Source: Nostoc sp. ATCC 53789 (GTDB lineage: Bacteria; Cyanobacteriota; Cyanobacteriia; Cyanobacteriales; Nostocaceae). From it: DNA of 64,000 nt. Positions 18,302 through 27,713 of the stretch are shown here, one piece after another; position 1 is the stretch's first letter; each line of letters starts with the position of its first letter. The position numbers and the translations under genes are program-made. Under the pieces are notes generated by a model. It ran no database searches. It saw only the letters and a program-made list of their open reading frames with translations, and was not told the DNA's origin. The DNA is taken from contig NZ_CP046703.1 in NCBI RefSeq assembly GCF_009873495.1, positions 1,550,001-1,614,000 of the forward strand, given 5' to 3'.

Positions 18302-18490
18302 TTCGTAATGACGCTCTCTATGAGATGCTCTTGCTAGCTTGCTTCTCCCAAAAATCGAGATTTGGAATTTGTTAAATATCAACCGTAAGACACTTTGGAT
18401 TAATCTCCACACCCACTTGACATTTTAGCGATCGCTTTTAGGGCAATATAGTTCAGTTAAGAGAACTCCACAGAAAAGATGATCCAATAG
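18302..18490. other. Spacer after aminotransferase
   Basis: No gene or clear terminator seen. One HIP1-containing stretch lies at about 18428. Confidence 0.4.
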
Positions 18491-18840
18491 CTATACTGGT
18501 TTAGCAAAAATTTCCACAAACCATTTTTTGAGATTGGGGAGTCGGTTAATCTGGGTTTCAATTTCTTCCATAGCTGAAGTTGTAAGTTTAACTCCTGTGG
18601 AGTAAACTTTTTCTACCAGTGTGACAACCGGATTTTTCCCCTTAAATGTGAGAGTTTGGGCAAAATTCAGTACGGTCTCAACGGTGTCAAGTAAACTACC
18701 ATTCCAATGCTGTTCTAACCAACCTCATCTTCGTTCTATTGGGTTGTATTTGCTATGATACGGCGGATAATAAGCAAGTTGTAACTGATGTAAAGAGATT
18801 TTAGGTTCTCGGTGAGTTGAATGACGGATACGGCGGGGTG
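18491..18840 (-). pseudogene. ISAzo13-type transposase remnant (3' end, internal stop)
   Basis: The minus strand reads LAYYPPYHSKYNPIERR, a stop codon (TGA), then GWLEQHWNGSLLDTVETVL and on to KKWFVEIFAKPV and a TAG at 18491-18493. YYPPYHSKYNPIE and the helical tail with the final glutamate region are typical of the C-terminus of ISAzo13-family (DDE) transposases. The in-frame TGA replaces a residue inside the most conserved stretch, and the 5' two-thirds of the gene is missing beyond about 18840. It is therefore a dead fragment. No terminal inverted repeats were found. Confidence 0.7.
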
Positions 18841-19190
18841 GTTCCTGGTTCAACGAATCGGTAGACTGTCGCGCTGCCTACCGCCTCTCTCTCTTTCCCA
18901 CGAGCCGCTACTACAGTCTCGGTTTTCGGGTTGTGTGTTCGGTTTTTCCAGGACTCTTTTAGCCCTTTAATCTCTTTCTCTTTTGCCCTCTACTCTTTTT
19001 TCTTTACCCTTCTTTTGCGCGAAGCGCGTTCAAAATTTTTTCATATTTCTTCCATCGGCAATCAATAAATATTGCGCGATCGCTCATAGGGGTAACTGAC
19101 CCCTACAATAGTTTTTTGGGACAGGCATCGGTAAACGGGGCGGTTCCTGGAACAACTTTGAAGAATTATTTTAACTTTTCAATTTACAAA
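18841..19190. other. Spacer before cbiD
   Basis: No gene is seen. It contains a pyrimidine-rich stretch (18950-19015), GCGCGAAGCGCG at about 19017 and a small hairpin TAGGGGTAACTGACCCCTA at about 19087-19105. Confidence 0.4.
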
Positions 19191-20303
19191 ATGTCCCGTT
19201 CTGGATACACACTCCCGGTTTTTGCGTGTGCTGCTGCTGTTGCAGCTTTACACTGGTTACACGATCGCAAACCCCTAACTCTAGCCTCAGTAGATTTGAT
19301 TGAACCGGCTCAAATCGCCGAAATCCCAATTGAACAGGTAGCAGGATTATCTGAGAATACAGCTTTAGCAATTACCCGCAGCGATCCCGGTGATAATCTT
19401 GACCTGACTAAAGATACACCGATTTGGGCATTGGTGGAATGGCGAGAAGCGGGGGAGACTGTAATTATTAAAGGCGGGGAAGGGATTGGCAGACAGATGA
19501 ATGCTGATGACAAACCTGCTATTTATGCTTATGCTCAAAGGCTTTTAAAAGAAAACTTGCAACGAATACTAGCACCAGGGGAAAAAATCACGGTGACGAT
19601 TATTCTACCCGAAGGGCGATCGCTAGCTGTTCGAACTTCAAATTCTGCTTTTGGTGTGGTTGAAGGACTTTCGCTTTTAGGCACAACCGGTATTTCTCAA
19701 CCTTTGAGTACGCCAGATCAGCTTGCAGTCTTTCGGGCAGAATTACAAAATAAAGCCAGTCGTTTTGAGAGTTTAGTATTCTGTATCGGCGAGAATGGAC
19801 TAGATTTAGCGCGTAAACTAGGGATTAATCCCGAACAATTGGTCAAAACTGCTAACTGGCTCGGCCCAATGTTAGTAGAAGCTGATGTGCTAGGCGTGAA
19901 AGAAATTTTATTATTTGGCTATCACGGTAAGCTGATGAAATTGGCGGGGGGAATTTTTCACACCCATCACTACTTGGCTGATGGACGGCGGGAAATTTTG
20001 GCCGCGCACTGTGCGATCGCAGGTTTAAAATCACCAGATATCCAAGCTGTATTTAATAGTGCTACCGCCGAAGCAGCACTAATATATCTAAAATCGCTAG
20101 ATGCTTCAACCGACAGTGATTGGGTAAATCAAGTTTACAGTGCGATCGCAGAAACTATCGATGTTCGTTCCCAAGAATACATTCAAAGCCATAGCGAAAG
20201 GGGCACAGAGGTTACAGTCTGTGGCTCAATTCTCTTCGATCGCGATCGCAAAATTATCGTGAAGAGTAAAACTGCTGGTCTGTTGATGGGAAAATTATGT
20301 TAA
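19191..20303 (+). CDS. cbiD: Cobalt-precorrin-5B C1-methyltransferase CbiD
   Basis: Anaerobic-route corrin ring methylation at C1 in cobalamin synthesis. The N-terminus MSRSGYTLPVFACAAAVAAL, the glycine-rich GGEGIGRQMN, IILPEGRSLAVRTSN and FGYHGKLMKLAGGIFHTHHYLADGR are characteristic of CbiD. I chose ATG at 19191 over an in-frame TTG at 19116 because family members begin at the SGYTLPVFA segment and the preceding 25 codons look like spacer. That gives 370 residues, the usual length. It stands alone between a transposase remnant and guaA, and no other cobalamin gene is in the window. Confidence 0.9.
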   Translation: MSRSGYTLPVFACAAAVAALHWLHDRKPLTLASVDLIEPAQIAEIPIEQVAGLSENTALAITRSDPGDNLDLTKDTPIWALVEWREAGETVIIKGGEGIGRQMNADDKPAIYAYAQRLLKENLQRILAPGEKITVTIILPEGRSLAVRTSNSAFGVVEGLSLLGTTGISQPLSTPDQLAVFRAELQNKASRFESLVFCIGENGLDLARKLGINPEQLVKTANWLGPMLVEADVLGVKEILLFGYHGKLMKLAGGIFHTHHYLADGRREILAAHCAIAGLKSPDIQAVFNSATAEAALIYLKSLDASTDSDWVNQVYSAIAETIDVRSQEYIQSHSERGTEVTVCGSILFDRDRKIIVKSKTAGLLMGKLC

Positions 20304-20527
20304 TTTATTATGAATAATCGTAAACAATCCAAATAAATAATCTTTTAAGTAACCACTCTAGGGTAAGTTTATCGTTTTCATACCATCTCTAGCTCCGGGA
20401 CTAGACCAACGCACATAACCTCGCGTTTGTCTAGGGCTTCTATACCATTATCAGCCTAAGCAGGCTGAATAATAGCATCACCATAGACCATAAAGCATCT
20501 ATCCTTAACAGACATAACACTTCCATC

Positions 20528-22150
20528 ATGAATACAGTGGTGACTCTACCGACAGAACAAGCGCCCCAAACATTGGAAAATGTTGGGCGACTTGATCGCC
20601 AATTAATTATAATTCTGGACTTCGGCTCTCAATATTCTGAGTTGATTGCCCGTCGCATCCGCGAGACTCAAGTATACTCTGAAGTTTTATCCTATCGCAC
20701 TACTTCTGAACAATTGCGCCAACTTAATCCCAAGGGAATCATTCTCTCTGGTGGGCCGAGTTCGGTTTATGGTGACAACGCTCCCCATTGTGACCCAGAA
20801 ATCTGGAATTTGGGAATACCCGTCTTGGGTGTTTGCTATGGGATGCAGCTAATGGTAAACCAACTCGGTGGTGAAGTGGCAAAGGCTGACCGAGGTGAGT
20901 ACGGCAAAGCATCATTATATATTGACGATCCCACAGATTTACTTACTAACGTCGAAGATGGCACTACTATGTGGATGAGTCACGGAGACTCAGTTACCCA
21001 AATGCCATCAGGGTTTGAATTGCTGGCACATACAGAAAATACCCCCTGTGCTGCGATCGCCGACCACGAAAGGAAACTTTACGGGGTTCAATTCCATCCA
21101 GAGGTGGTGCATTCTCTTGGTGGCATAGCATTAATTCGTAATTTTGTCTACCATATCTGCGATTGCGAACCCACTTGGACAACTGCGGCTTTTGTTGAAG
21201 AGGCAATTCGGGAAATTCGCACCAGAGTTGGCGAGAAGCGAGTGCTTTTGGCACTATCTGGGGGAGTTGATTCTTCTACCCTGGCGTTCTTGCTGTATAA
21301 AGCCATTGGTGAGCAACTAACTTGCGTGTTTATCGATCAAGGCTTTATGCGAAAGTATGAGCCAGAGCGATTGGTAAAGCTGTTCCAAGAGCAGTTTCAC
21401 ATTCCTGTGGAGTATGTGAATGCACGCGATCGCTTTTTAGCTAAGGTTGCTGGTGTTACAGATCCTGAAGAAAAACGCCGCCGCATCGGACACGAATTTA
21501 TCAATGTATTTGAGGAAACCTCCAAGCGCCTTGGTCATTTTGACTATTTAGCTCAAGGGACTCTTTATCCAGATGTCATCGAATCTGCTGACACCAATGT
21601 TGATCCCCAAACTGGTGAACGGGTAGCGGTAAAAATTAAGAGTCATCACAATGTTGGCGGTTTGCCGAAAGACCTAAGATTTAAATTGGTGGAACCACTG
21701 CGGAAACTATTTAAAGATGAAGTCCGCAAAGTTGGGCGTTCCATTGGTTTACCAGAAGAAATTGTCCAACGACAACCTTTTCCTGGGCCTGGTTTGGCAA
21801 TTCGCATTTTGGGGGAAGTTACATCAGAGCGGTTAAATATTTTGCGCGATGCTGATTTGATTGTGCGGCAAGAAATTAACCAACGCGGTATGTATCATGA
21901 TTTCTGGCAAGCATTTGCTGTATTGCTGCCAATTCGTAGTGTTGGCGTTATGGGTGATCAACGTACTTACGCTTACCCCATCGTCTTGCGAATTGTTACC
22001 AGTGAAGATGGCATGACTGCTGATTGGGCCAGAGTCCCTTACGATGTCCTGGAAGTGATTTCCACGCGGATTGTGAATGAAGTGAAAGGGGTGAATCGGG
22101 TGGTTTATGACATCACCTCTAAGCCACCTGGAACCATTGAATGGGAGTAA
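20528..22150 (+). CDS. guaA: GMP synthase (glutamine-hydrolysing)
   Basis: Converts XMP to GMP using ATP and glutamine in the cytoplasm. The glutamine amidotransferase domain (about 27-215) has the nucleophile in GVCYGMQLM and the histidine/glutamate of FHPEV. The ATP-pyrophosphatase domain has the P-loop [12 protein letters not shown] near 240. The C-terminal dimerisation domain ends in KPPGTIEWE, the invariant GuaA terminus. 540 residues is typical of cyanobacteria. ATG at 20528 is the start. A rho-independent terminator candidate follows at 22241-22288. Confidence 0.97.
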   Translation: MNTVVTLPTEQAPQTLENVGRLDRQLIIILDFGSQYSELIARRIRETQVYSEVLSYRTTSEQLRQLNPKGIILSGGPSSVYGDNAPHCDPEIWNLGIPVLGVCYGMQLMVNQLGGEVAKADRGEYGKASLYIDDPTDLLTNVEDGTTMWMSHGDSVTQMPSGFELLAHTENTPCAAIADHERKLYGVQFHPEVVHSLGGIALIRNFVYHICDCEPTWTTAAFVEEAIREIRTRVGEKRVLLALSGGVDSSTLAFLLYKAIGEQLTCVFIDQGFMRKYEPERLVKLFQEQFHIPVEYVNARDRFLAKVAGVTDPEEKRRRIGHEFINVFEETSKRLGHFDYLAQGTLYPDVIESADTNVDPQTGERVAVKIKSHHNVGGLPKDLRFKLVEPLRKLFKDEVRKVGRSIGLPEEIVQRQPFPGPGLAIRILGEVTSERLNILRDADLIVRQEINQRGMYHDFWQAFAVLLPIRSVGVMGDQRTYAYPIVLRIVTSEDGMTADWARVPYDVLEVISTRIVNEVKGVNRVVYDITSKPPGTIEWE

Positions 22151-22240
22151 TTAAGTTTTGAGTTGAGTTAACTAAAAGCTCATCACTCTTTCCGATTATT
22201 CAGGTTCTTTGCAGTAATTTAGATTCACATATTTTAAATG

Positions 22241-22288
22241 GCAATGCCGAGCTGACTCGTTTTGAGTTTTGGCATTGTCTATTTTTTT
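22241..22288 (+). terminator. Terminator candidate after guaA
   Basis: GCAATGCC (22241-22248) pairs with GGCATTGT (22271-22278) and is followed by a run of T (22282-22288). It lies 90 bases past the guaA stop. Confidence 0.6.
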
Positions 22289-22308
22289 GGCTATAGCTTT
22301 GGTAAGCT

Positions 22309-22455
22309 ACTCTACATTTCAATACTTCTCGGTTAAGGGGAAAAGGGGAAAGGGAAAAGGGAAAGAAAAAACCTTTAACCCTTACCCTTTAACCTTTTCC
22401 CCAAACCCGATTCCGAGTTAAAAATGCTTAACCGAGCAGTATTGACTCTACATTT
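22309..22455. mobile_element. MITE 1: 125-bp element with 18-bp inverted repeats and 11-bp target duplication
   Basis: The element spans 22320-22444. The left end is CAATACTTCTCGGTTAAG (22320-22337). The right end is its reverse complement with one mismatch (22427-22444). Both sides carry the identical direct repeat ACTCTACATTT (22309-22319 and 22445-22455). The interior is a purine-rich run facing a complementary pyrimidine-rich run, so the whole element can fold. It encodes no protein and is a non-autonomous transposon copy. Confidence 0.75.
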
Positions 22456-22458
22456 AAC

Positions 22459-22607
22459 TTAAATAGCGCCGTGTGCAACTTTCTTTCAAACCTAACCCCC
22501 AACCCCTTCCCTTGTAGGGAAGGGGAGCAATAATCAAAGCCTCTCTCCGTTTCGGGGAGAGGTTTTGAGAGGGGTTCTAAGAATAAGTTGCACATCGCGT
22601 TAAATAG
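22459..22607. mobile_element. MITE 2: 133-bp element with TTAAATAG target duplication
   Basis: The element spans 22467-22599. The ends CGCCGTGTGCAACTT and AAGTTGCACATCGCG are inverted repeats with two mismatches in fifteen. The direct repeat TTAAATAG flanks it at 22459-22466 and 22600-22607. Inside are two strong hairpins (CCCTTCCC/GGGAAGGG and CCTCTCTCC/GGGGAGAGG). It starts only four bases after the duplicated site of MITE 1. No coding capacity. Confidence 0.7.
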
Positions 22608-23021
22608 TTATGGCGGGTAGGATGCCTATCCTACAAGAGCTTGATTTAATTTATGCAATCTAGATGTTTTTAGATTTCTAGCAAAATGTCATAGTTGCTA
22701 AATTTAAAAGCCCCAGCAAAATCGCAAGTTTTTCGTAATAAAATAGGCAGCGATTATCAAAAGAAATTTGTAAAATCAATTATTTGTGAAAGTAAATTTC
22801 TAAATATAAATGAATTTAAACACAAATATAATTTTATCCAGTCAAGAATTATAAATTCCAGCGAATAATTAACCATCAATTAGATGGTGGCTAGACGAAT
22901 TGAATTATTGTCTAAGAAAATAGGCGCGATCGCAGTAAAATTATCAAGGGTGTGGTAAAAGACAAAAAACCAGCAGCTCATTAGAAATAACTTTCATTTG
23001 ATAAACATTTATGGAGATTTT
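22608..23021. other. Spacer before response regulator
   Basis: No gene is seen. A small palindrome GTAGGATGCCTATCCTAC lies at about 22617-22634, followed by an AT-rich stretch and one HIP1-containing site near 22925. The latter is the probable promoter region of the response regulator. Confidence 0.4.
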
Positions 23022-23426
23022 ATGGAACCTCCTCTCCCCCTTGCTGGCTTAAACATCCTCGTCGTTGATGATGATGACGATAGCCGCTTTTACATTACTA
23101 CCGTGTTAGAAGCTGATGGAGCCACCGTTATGGCAGTTCCATCGGCGGCGGTAGCATTGAAAGTACTACCTGAGTTGCAGCCAGATGTCTTAATTTGTGA
23201 TATTGCTATGCCTGGTGAAGATGGTTACACCCTTATCCGCAAGATCCGGGCGCTGAAGCCTGATATTTGGGAAAAACTCCCTGCGATCGCTTTAACTGCT
23301 TATGGCGATAGCGAGTATCGTAGCCGTGCTTTGGAAGCGGGTTTTCAGACTCATGTACCTAAACCAGTCGATCCCGGAGAACTAGTTGCGATCGTCGCAG
23401 AATTGGTTGCTTCTTATGAGAGTTAA
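23022..23426 (+). CDS. Stand-alone response regulator receiver (CheY-like)
   Basis: A single receiver domain without an output domain. Acidic pocket DDDDDSR near 20-26, phosphoacceptor aspartate in DVLICDIAMPGEDGY, the Thr in IALTAYG and the Lys in THVPKPVDP are all in place, so phosphotransfer should work. I start at ATG 23022 because GGAGA at 23013-23017 is an ideal ribosome site five bases ahead; an in-frame TTG at 22998 has none. This gives 134 residues. No histidine kinase is adjacent, so its partner is elsewhere. A terminator candidate follows. Confidence 0.9.
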   Translation: MEPPLPLAGLNILVVDDDDDSRFYITTVLEADGATVMAVPSAAVALKVLPELQPDVLICDIAMPGEDGYTLIRKIRALKPDIWEKLPAIALTAYGDSEYRSRALEAGFQTHVPKPVDPGELVAIVAELVASYES

Positions 23427-23438
23427 TACAAATCTTGT

Positions 23439-23484
23439 AGAGAGCGTGATTTTGAATTGTTAACTTTCCGCTCTCTCATTTTTT
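23439..23484 (+). terminator. Terminator candidate after response regulator
   Basis: AGAGAGCG (23439-23446) pairs with CGCTCTCT (23469-23476), followed by CA and six T (23479-23484). It begins 13 bases after the stop codon. Confidence 0.7.
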
Positions 23485-23893
23485 GAATCTGCTCGATTTG
23501 AAGCGATATTATGTTTGATAAAGATTCTAAACTCTACAAATGAGTTTTATTGTCCTTTGTTTATGAGCGATCACTACTTGAATAAAATCAAAAGGTGCGA
23601 TTACTGCCTTGAACAAGACTGAAACACAAATTTTGTTGTCAGTAAAATTTTCGCCTTTAGTCAAAATTAGAATATTTTTGAGCGCAAATTTGCGTGACAC
23701 TAATCAAATAAACATTACCACTTTAATAATCTCAATAATACTTATTCCATAAACACTCTAAGTCAAAGGCTTCAGCATTATCTCCTGTCCGAAAGCTCAC
23801 TGTTCCTTACCAGGATAACAGTATCAATTGCTATTGCTACTGATGTGATGTATAAACTAATGTAGCCTGTATTGTCATTTGACAGTTTAACTC
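23485..23893. other. Spacer before methyltransferase
   Basis: No gene or repeat family recognised. The sequence is AT-rich with an isolated TATAAACT near the methyltransferase start that could be a -10 region. Confidence 0.35.
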
Positions 23894-24727
23894 ATGAGTC
23901 AAGAAACTTTTACAGATTCCTCTGCAAACTACAAATTTACTGAAGATAATTTTGCTGTACCAGATGAAGAATTTTCCCTAAAATACTTTGAGGCACAAGT
24001 CACAAAATCCGATATGTACTGGAGGCGCTTTGGCGGTCGTCCAGACTTCTCCGGTAAAGTTGTCCTTGAGATCGGCTGTGGATATGGTGCATTGTGCATT
24101 GATGCAGCCATTTCCGGAGCGCGGCGGGTAATCGGTCTTGACCTCATAAGTAGCCGGATCGAATTTGCGCGCAATATCGTCGCAGAACGCTACTCAGAGA
24201 TTGCAGACAGAATAGAGTTTCATCACTTGGATATTGACAACCTGACGACGCTTGACGGCCAGGTTGATTTCGTAATTTCCAAAGATACTTTTGAACACAT
24301 CATGGGCATAGAGCGAGTTCTTCTTTCAATAAAACGAGTTCTACGGCAAGGGGGCTTACTGATAACTGGTTTTAGCCCACTTTATTACAGTCCTTTTGGC
24401 GATCATGGATATCACGCAATCGGAAAGCGCATCAGGCTACCGTGGGCGCATCTCATTATTGGCGATGAGCGTGTTGTTGCAGCTTATAATAAGTACCATC
24501 CCGGAATCGAGTGCCATTCGATCTATGACCTTGGACTCAATAAACTCAAGCGCCGCGACTTCCTGAAATCCTTTGATCAAAGCGGATTTGTGATTGTTAG
24601 CGAGACTACAAATGCTTTTGAAGGGGCTTCCAAATTGATGCCGTTGTTTCGCTTTCTGAGTAAAATTCCTGGACTCGAAGACTATACAACAGTCAATATG
24701 TACGTTATGGCCCGTAAGACCTATTAA
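23894..24727 (+). CDS. Class I SAM-dependent methyltransferase
   Basis: A 277-residue cytoplasmic methyltransferase of the Rossmann class. Motif I is VVLEIGCGYGALCIDAA near 52-68, the acidic ribose-binding position is GLDLISSRIEFAR, motif II/III are FHHLDIDNL and VDFVISKDTFEHIMGIERVL, followed by LRQGGLLITGF. The first 35 residues and the region after 160 (YYSPFGDHGYHAIG) show no close family signature, so the substrate is unknown. Base composition is somewhat richer in GC than the spacers around it. It stands alone, with a long spacer on the left and a convergent transporter gene on the right. Confidence 0.8.
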   Translation: MSQETFTDSSANYKFTEDNFAVPDEEFSLKYFEAQVTKSDMYWRRFGGRPDFSGKVVLEIGCGYGALCIDAAISGARRVIGLDLISSRIEFARNIVAERYSEIADRIEFHHLDIDNLTTLDGQVDFVISKDTFEHIMGIERVLLSIKRVLRQGGLLITGFSPLYYSPFGDHGYHAIGKRIRLPWAHLIIGDERVVAAYNKYHPGIECHSIYDLGLNKLKRRDFLKSFDQSGFVIVSETTNAFEGASKLMPLFRFLSKIPGLEDYTTVNMYVMARKTY

Positions 24728-24923
24728 CTCATCTCTATGGTGTACACACAAGTCCTAAAATCCTTGTTTGGTAAGATACAAGTCTTAGTAGCCAAGGTTT
24801 TGAGTTTATTATCAATAGTGTCAGTTAATTGATAATAAACTTAATGGAAAATCAACTATTTTAAAAATAATTTTTCGTTCTTTTCCCTCTATTTGATTTC
24901 CAACTCCACTTGTGTGAACACAA

Positions 24924-25829
24924 CTATTTCAATCCAGTTTCAAAGCTAATTTGCTCAGACTTATATGCTGGTGGCTCGACGTGAATTAAAATCCTCACTG
25001 GACGGAACCTTTCTTCTAATCGGCTTTCTACTTCTTCGGTGATGTGGTGAGCGGTTTCTACGTCTGGTGCATTTACTATTAAATGCATTTCAATAAATAC
25101 CTGACGACCAAGAACACCGCGAGAAGCAATATCATGACAGTTAATTACACCTGGAACAGAAGTAGCGATCGCATGAATTGCTTCTGGTGCGATCGCCATT
25201 TGATCCACAAGCCAAGGCAAATTTTCTTTTAAAACTGACCAGCCACTCCAAAATACCAACAAGGCGACAGGAAAAGCTAACACCAAATCCATCCATTGAT
25301 AACCTAGCCAAACTCCGATCAAACCGCCAATTACAGAGATTGTCACCCAAATATCACTCATGGTATGTGTAGCGTCAGCTATGAGGATTGAGCTACCTAC
25401 CCGCTTACCCACAGCACGTTCGTAAAACGCCACAAAAATATTCACGCCCAGCACAATTAGTAATAACCACAACTCCGGTGGCGATATTCTCACAGGTTCA
25501 CCACCACCTTTGAGAATTCGTTCGATTGCTCCTTGCAGAATTTCAAAACAAGCTATTCCTAAAAATGAGGCTATTCCTAAAGCCCCCACAGCTTCAAACT
25601 TGCTGTGTCCATAGGGATGTTCGCGATCGGGCTGTGGAGAAGAAAATTTACTTGCAATTAATCCTAAAACGTTGTTGGCGCTATCTGTCACACTATGCAA
25701 GGCATCAGCTAGCAAGCTCAACGAACCTGTCCAGTAACCCACAAGTGCTTTCAATCCCATTACAAACAGGTTGAGTAGTAGGGTAATAATTAAAACTTTT
25801 CGTACTTCGGCGCGGTTATCGTAAACCAT
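24924..25829 (-). CDS. Cation diffusion facilitator (CDF) metal transporter
   Basis: An inner-membrane metal/proton antiporter (Zn, Co, Cd, Fe or Mn). Transmembrane helices dominate the first ~205 residues. The metal sites are in place: ADALHSVTDSANN (helix 2, H/D pattern) and ADATHTMSDIWVT (helix 5). DREHPYGHSKFEAVGAL is the family signature loop. A cytoplasmic domain of about 85 residues with HDIASRGVLGRQVFIEMHLIV closes the protein. 301 residues is full length and ATG at 25829 is clear. Metal specificity cannot be told. No metal-sensor gene is next to it. Confidence 0.92.
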   Translation of the reverse strand: MVYDNRAEVRKVLIITLLLNLFVMGLKALVGYWTGSLSLLADALHSVTDSANNVLGLIASKFSSPQPDREHPYGHSKFEAVGALGIASFLGIACFEILQGAIERILKGGGEPVRISPPELWLLLIVLGVNIFVAFYERAVGKRVGSSILIADATHTMSDIWVTISVIGGLIGVWLGYQWMDLVLAFPVALLVFWSGWSVLKENLPWLVDQMAIAPEAIHAIATSVPGVINCHDIASRGVLGRQVFIEMHLIVNAPDVETAHHITEEVESRLEERFRPVRILIHVEPPAYKSEQISFETGLK

Positions 25830-26447
25830 AGATAATTTATCACATCAAGCTCTATGACTTCTAATGTAGAACTCAAAACATAAATAAACACAAATAAAAT
25901 GTATCAAAGTCTTACGCAGTAAGAATTAAGTCTCTCTATAGGCTCTATCTTTTTTACCATTCTGTTGAGATTATTTATAGCTAACAACAGCTACAAGCTT
26001 TATAGCTATTAGTAATGCCTTTATAAATAACAGCATATTTTTAGCATTAATTCCAGAAATATTTTAATTAATTTTGTTATTTCTACATCTAGTTACTCCA
26101 AACAAAATTGTATCCAGAGATATTATGACGACCATCAGTGGTGTGTACTTACTTAGGATAACTGACGAGTGAAGGAGTTTTATTTACTACCTTACAAGGA
26201 TAAAGAAGCCTGTGCCTCATTCAAAAAATAGTCAAAATTTGAGCAGCAAAATCGAAAAATATTTACAGGTTTTGGAATAATTTAGTAAACCTAGAGGTAA
26301 ATTTTCGCGTTCCCCTCGCTAAAAATAAATTAACAAGCCAGAGTAATGAGTAAAAATTTAATCCTCTTACGAGTTTGAGTAAGAACTTAAGCCATATAAT
26401 TCCAAAGGTCAATTTTCCTCAGACGGCAAGTTTCAATCACGAATATT
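25830..26447. other. Long spacer between CDF and SDR genes
   Basis: About 620 AT-rich bases. I see no gene, tRNA or clear hairpin. Confidence 0.4.
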
Positions 26448-27194
26448 ATGAGTACCAAAAAACTTACAGGTAAGGTGGCATTGGTAACAGGCGGCTCACG
26501 CGGTCTGGGAGCAGCGATCGCCAAACGTCTCGCAAACGATGGTGCAGCAGTCGCTCTCACGTACACTAGCTCGCCGCAAAAAGCCGACGAGGTGGTGCTT
26601 GCCATCGAAACGGCTGGTGGAAAAGCCCTGGCTCTTCGCGCCGACAGTGCCAATGTCGAAGCCGTGAAAAACGCTGTTGCCGAGACAGTGAAAGCCTTTG
26701 GTTGTCTTGACATCCTTGTGAACAATGCGGGGGTCGCCACTTTAGCCCCAATCGATCAATTCTCAATGGATGATTTTGATCGCCTGATCGCGGTTAACAT
26801 CAAGGGTGTCTTTGTGGCAACTCAGGAGGCTGTCCGCCACATGGGTGAGGGCGGACGGATCGTTATGATTGGCAGCGTCAACAGTGACATAATGCCTTTT
26901 GCTGGCGGCTCCGTTTACGCTTTAACCAAGGGTGCGATCGCAAGCTTCACACGCGGTCTTGCCCGCGATCTCGGCCCTCGTGGCATCACGGTGAACAATA
27001 TTCAACCCGGCCCGATAGACACTGACATGAATCCGGCGGAAGGGCCCTTTGCCGACACTATGAAAAGTATGATTGCCCTCCAACGGTATGGTCGAACAGA
27101 AGAAGTCGCCGAGATGGTTTCCTATCTCGCCAGTGCAGAAGCTGGTTTCATTACCGGTGCAAGCCTGAAGATTGATGGTGGCTTTGCAGCCTGA
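26448..27194 (+). CDS. Short-chain dehydrogenase/reductase (FabG-like)
   Basis: A 248-residue NAD(P)-dependent oxidoreductase of the classical SDR type. Cofactor loop TGGSRGLGAAIA near 14-25, NNAGVA near 91, catalytic Ser in MIGSVNSD and Tyr/Lys in SVYALTKGA, and the C-terminal ITGASLKIDGGFA. Sequence alone cannot tell 3-oxoacyl-ACP reduction from another sugar or alcohol oxidation. The gene is clearly GC-richer than its surroundings and uses codons such as CTC, GCC and CGC often, with few A/T-ending choices. This suggests acquisition from a GC-rich, perhaps proteobacterial, donor. The remnant after it has the same composition. Confidence 0.9.
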   Translation: MSTKKLTGKVALVTGGSRGLGAAIAKRLANDGAAVALTYTSSPQKADEVVLAIETAGGKALALRADSANVEAVKNAVAETVKAFGCLDILVNNAGVATLAPIDQFSMDDFDRLIAVNIKGVFVATQEAVRHMGEGGRIVMIGSVNSDIMPFAGGSVYALTKGAIASFTRGLARDLGPRGITVNNIQPGPIDTDMNPAEGPFADTMKSMIALQRYGRTEEVAEMVSYLASAEAGFITGASLKIDGGFAA

Positions 27195-27343
27195 TAAAGC
27201 AGAACCAAGAAAAATCCGATCGTGTAAATCTGTGTGGCGACAATATCAGCGCTTGGGGGTGCATCCTCAAAAAATTGGGCTTCGCCGCCGTCGATCTCGG
27301 CGGCTTCGTCTCTTCTTCCGGTAAGATTAGTACTTATCAATAA
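27194..27343 (+). pseudogene. Possible 3' fragment of a NAD(P)-binding F420-reductase-like gene
   Basis: In the frame ending at TAA 27341-27343 the text reads SDRVNLCGDNISAWGC, then ILKKLGFAAVDLGGFVSSSGK. The pattern CGD-x(n)-LGFxxVDLGG is what I expect at the C-terminus of NADPH-dependent F420 reductase-like proteins, often found beside SDR genes. No start codon or N-terminal half is present. The stretch is GC-rich like the SDR gene, so the two may have arrived together. The assignment is tentative. Confidence 0.35.
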
Positions 27344-27359
27344 GCTTTAATAAAAACTT

Positions 27360-27713
27360 ATGTCTTCAATTCCTCTAACATTGAACCTAATTGAAGGTTC
27401 TGTCTCCTTCAGTTTTTCACCCCAAGCAGCACGAGAATTAAAGACAGCGACAGATCAACTGATGGAGCGCCTGAAAGCTGTCGCCGCTAAACCCACTCCT
27501 GGCGGTGGTAAAGTCACTCCCCAGCCTCCAATGGAATATCGTTATACGGGTGAAGTATTTTTAGAAATTTTCTGTAATCCTAATATCTGGCCAACGCCTT
27601 TCGCAGCCAAAGTTTTGCTCACTGTCCGCAACGTCAACATCCGCTTGACTACTGAAGCTGAACTTACCCGTATTATTGAAGACATTAACCAATATTTAGA
27701 GCAGGTCGAATAA
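27360..27713 (+). CDS. Conserved hypothetical protein, cyanobacterial type
   Basis: A 117-residue soluble protein (MSSIPLTLNLIEGSVSFSF). It has no cysteine pair, membrane helix or catalytic motif that I recognise. The N-terminal half is beta-rich, the centre has a Pro/Gly-rich linker (AKPTPGGGKVTPQPP) and the end is helical and acidic (IIEDINQYLEQVE). Codon use is that of the host chromosome, unlike the SDR gene before it. Function unknown. The ATG at 27360 is the first start and sits after an AT-rich leader. Confidence 0.65.
   Translation: MSSIPLTLNLIEGSVSFSFSPQAARELKTATDQLMERLKAVAAKPTPGGGKVTPQPPMEYRYTGEVFLEIFCNPNIWPTPFAAKVLLTVRNVNIRLTTEAELTRIIEDINQYLEQVE

Noticed and set aside
18841..18880. 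tRNA-like text around GGTTCAACGAATCGGTAG
   Set aside because: No acceptor or anticodon stems can be formed around it.
20304..20527. Purine riboswitch in front of guaA
   Set aside because: I found no conserved riboswitch core or paired stems in the leader; cyanobacterial guaA is not known to me to have one.
22241..22288. Part of MITE 1
   Set aside because: It ends before the target duplication begins at 22309 and has its own stem and T run, so it is a guaA terminator.
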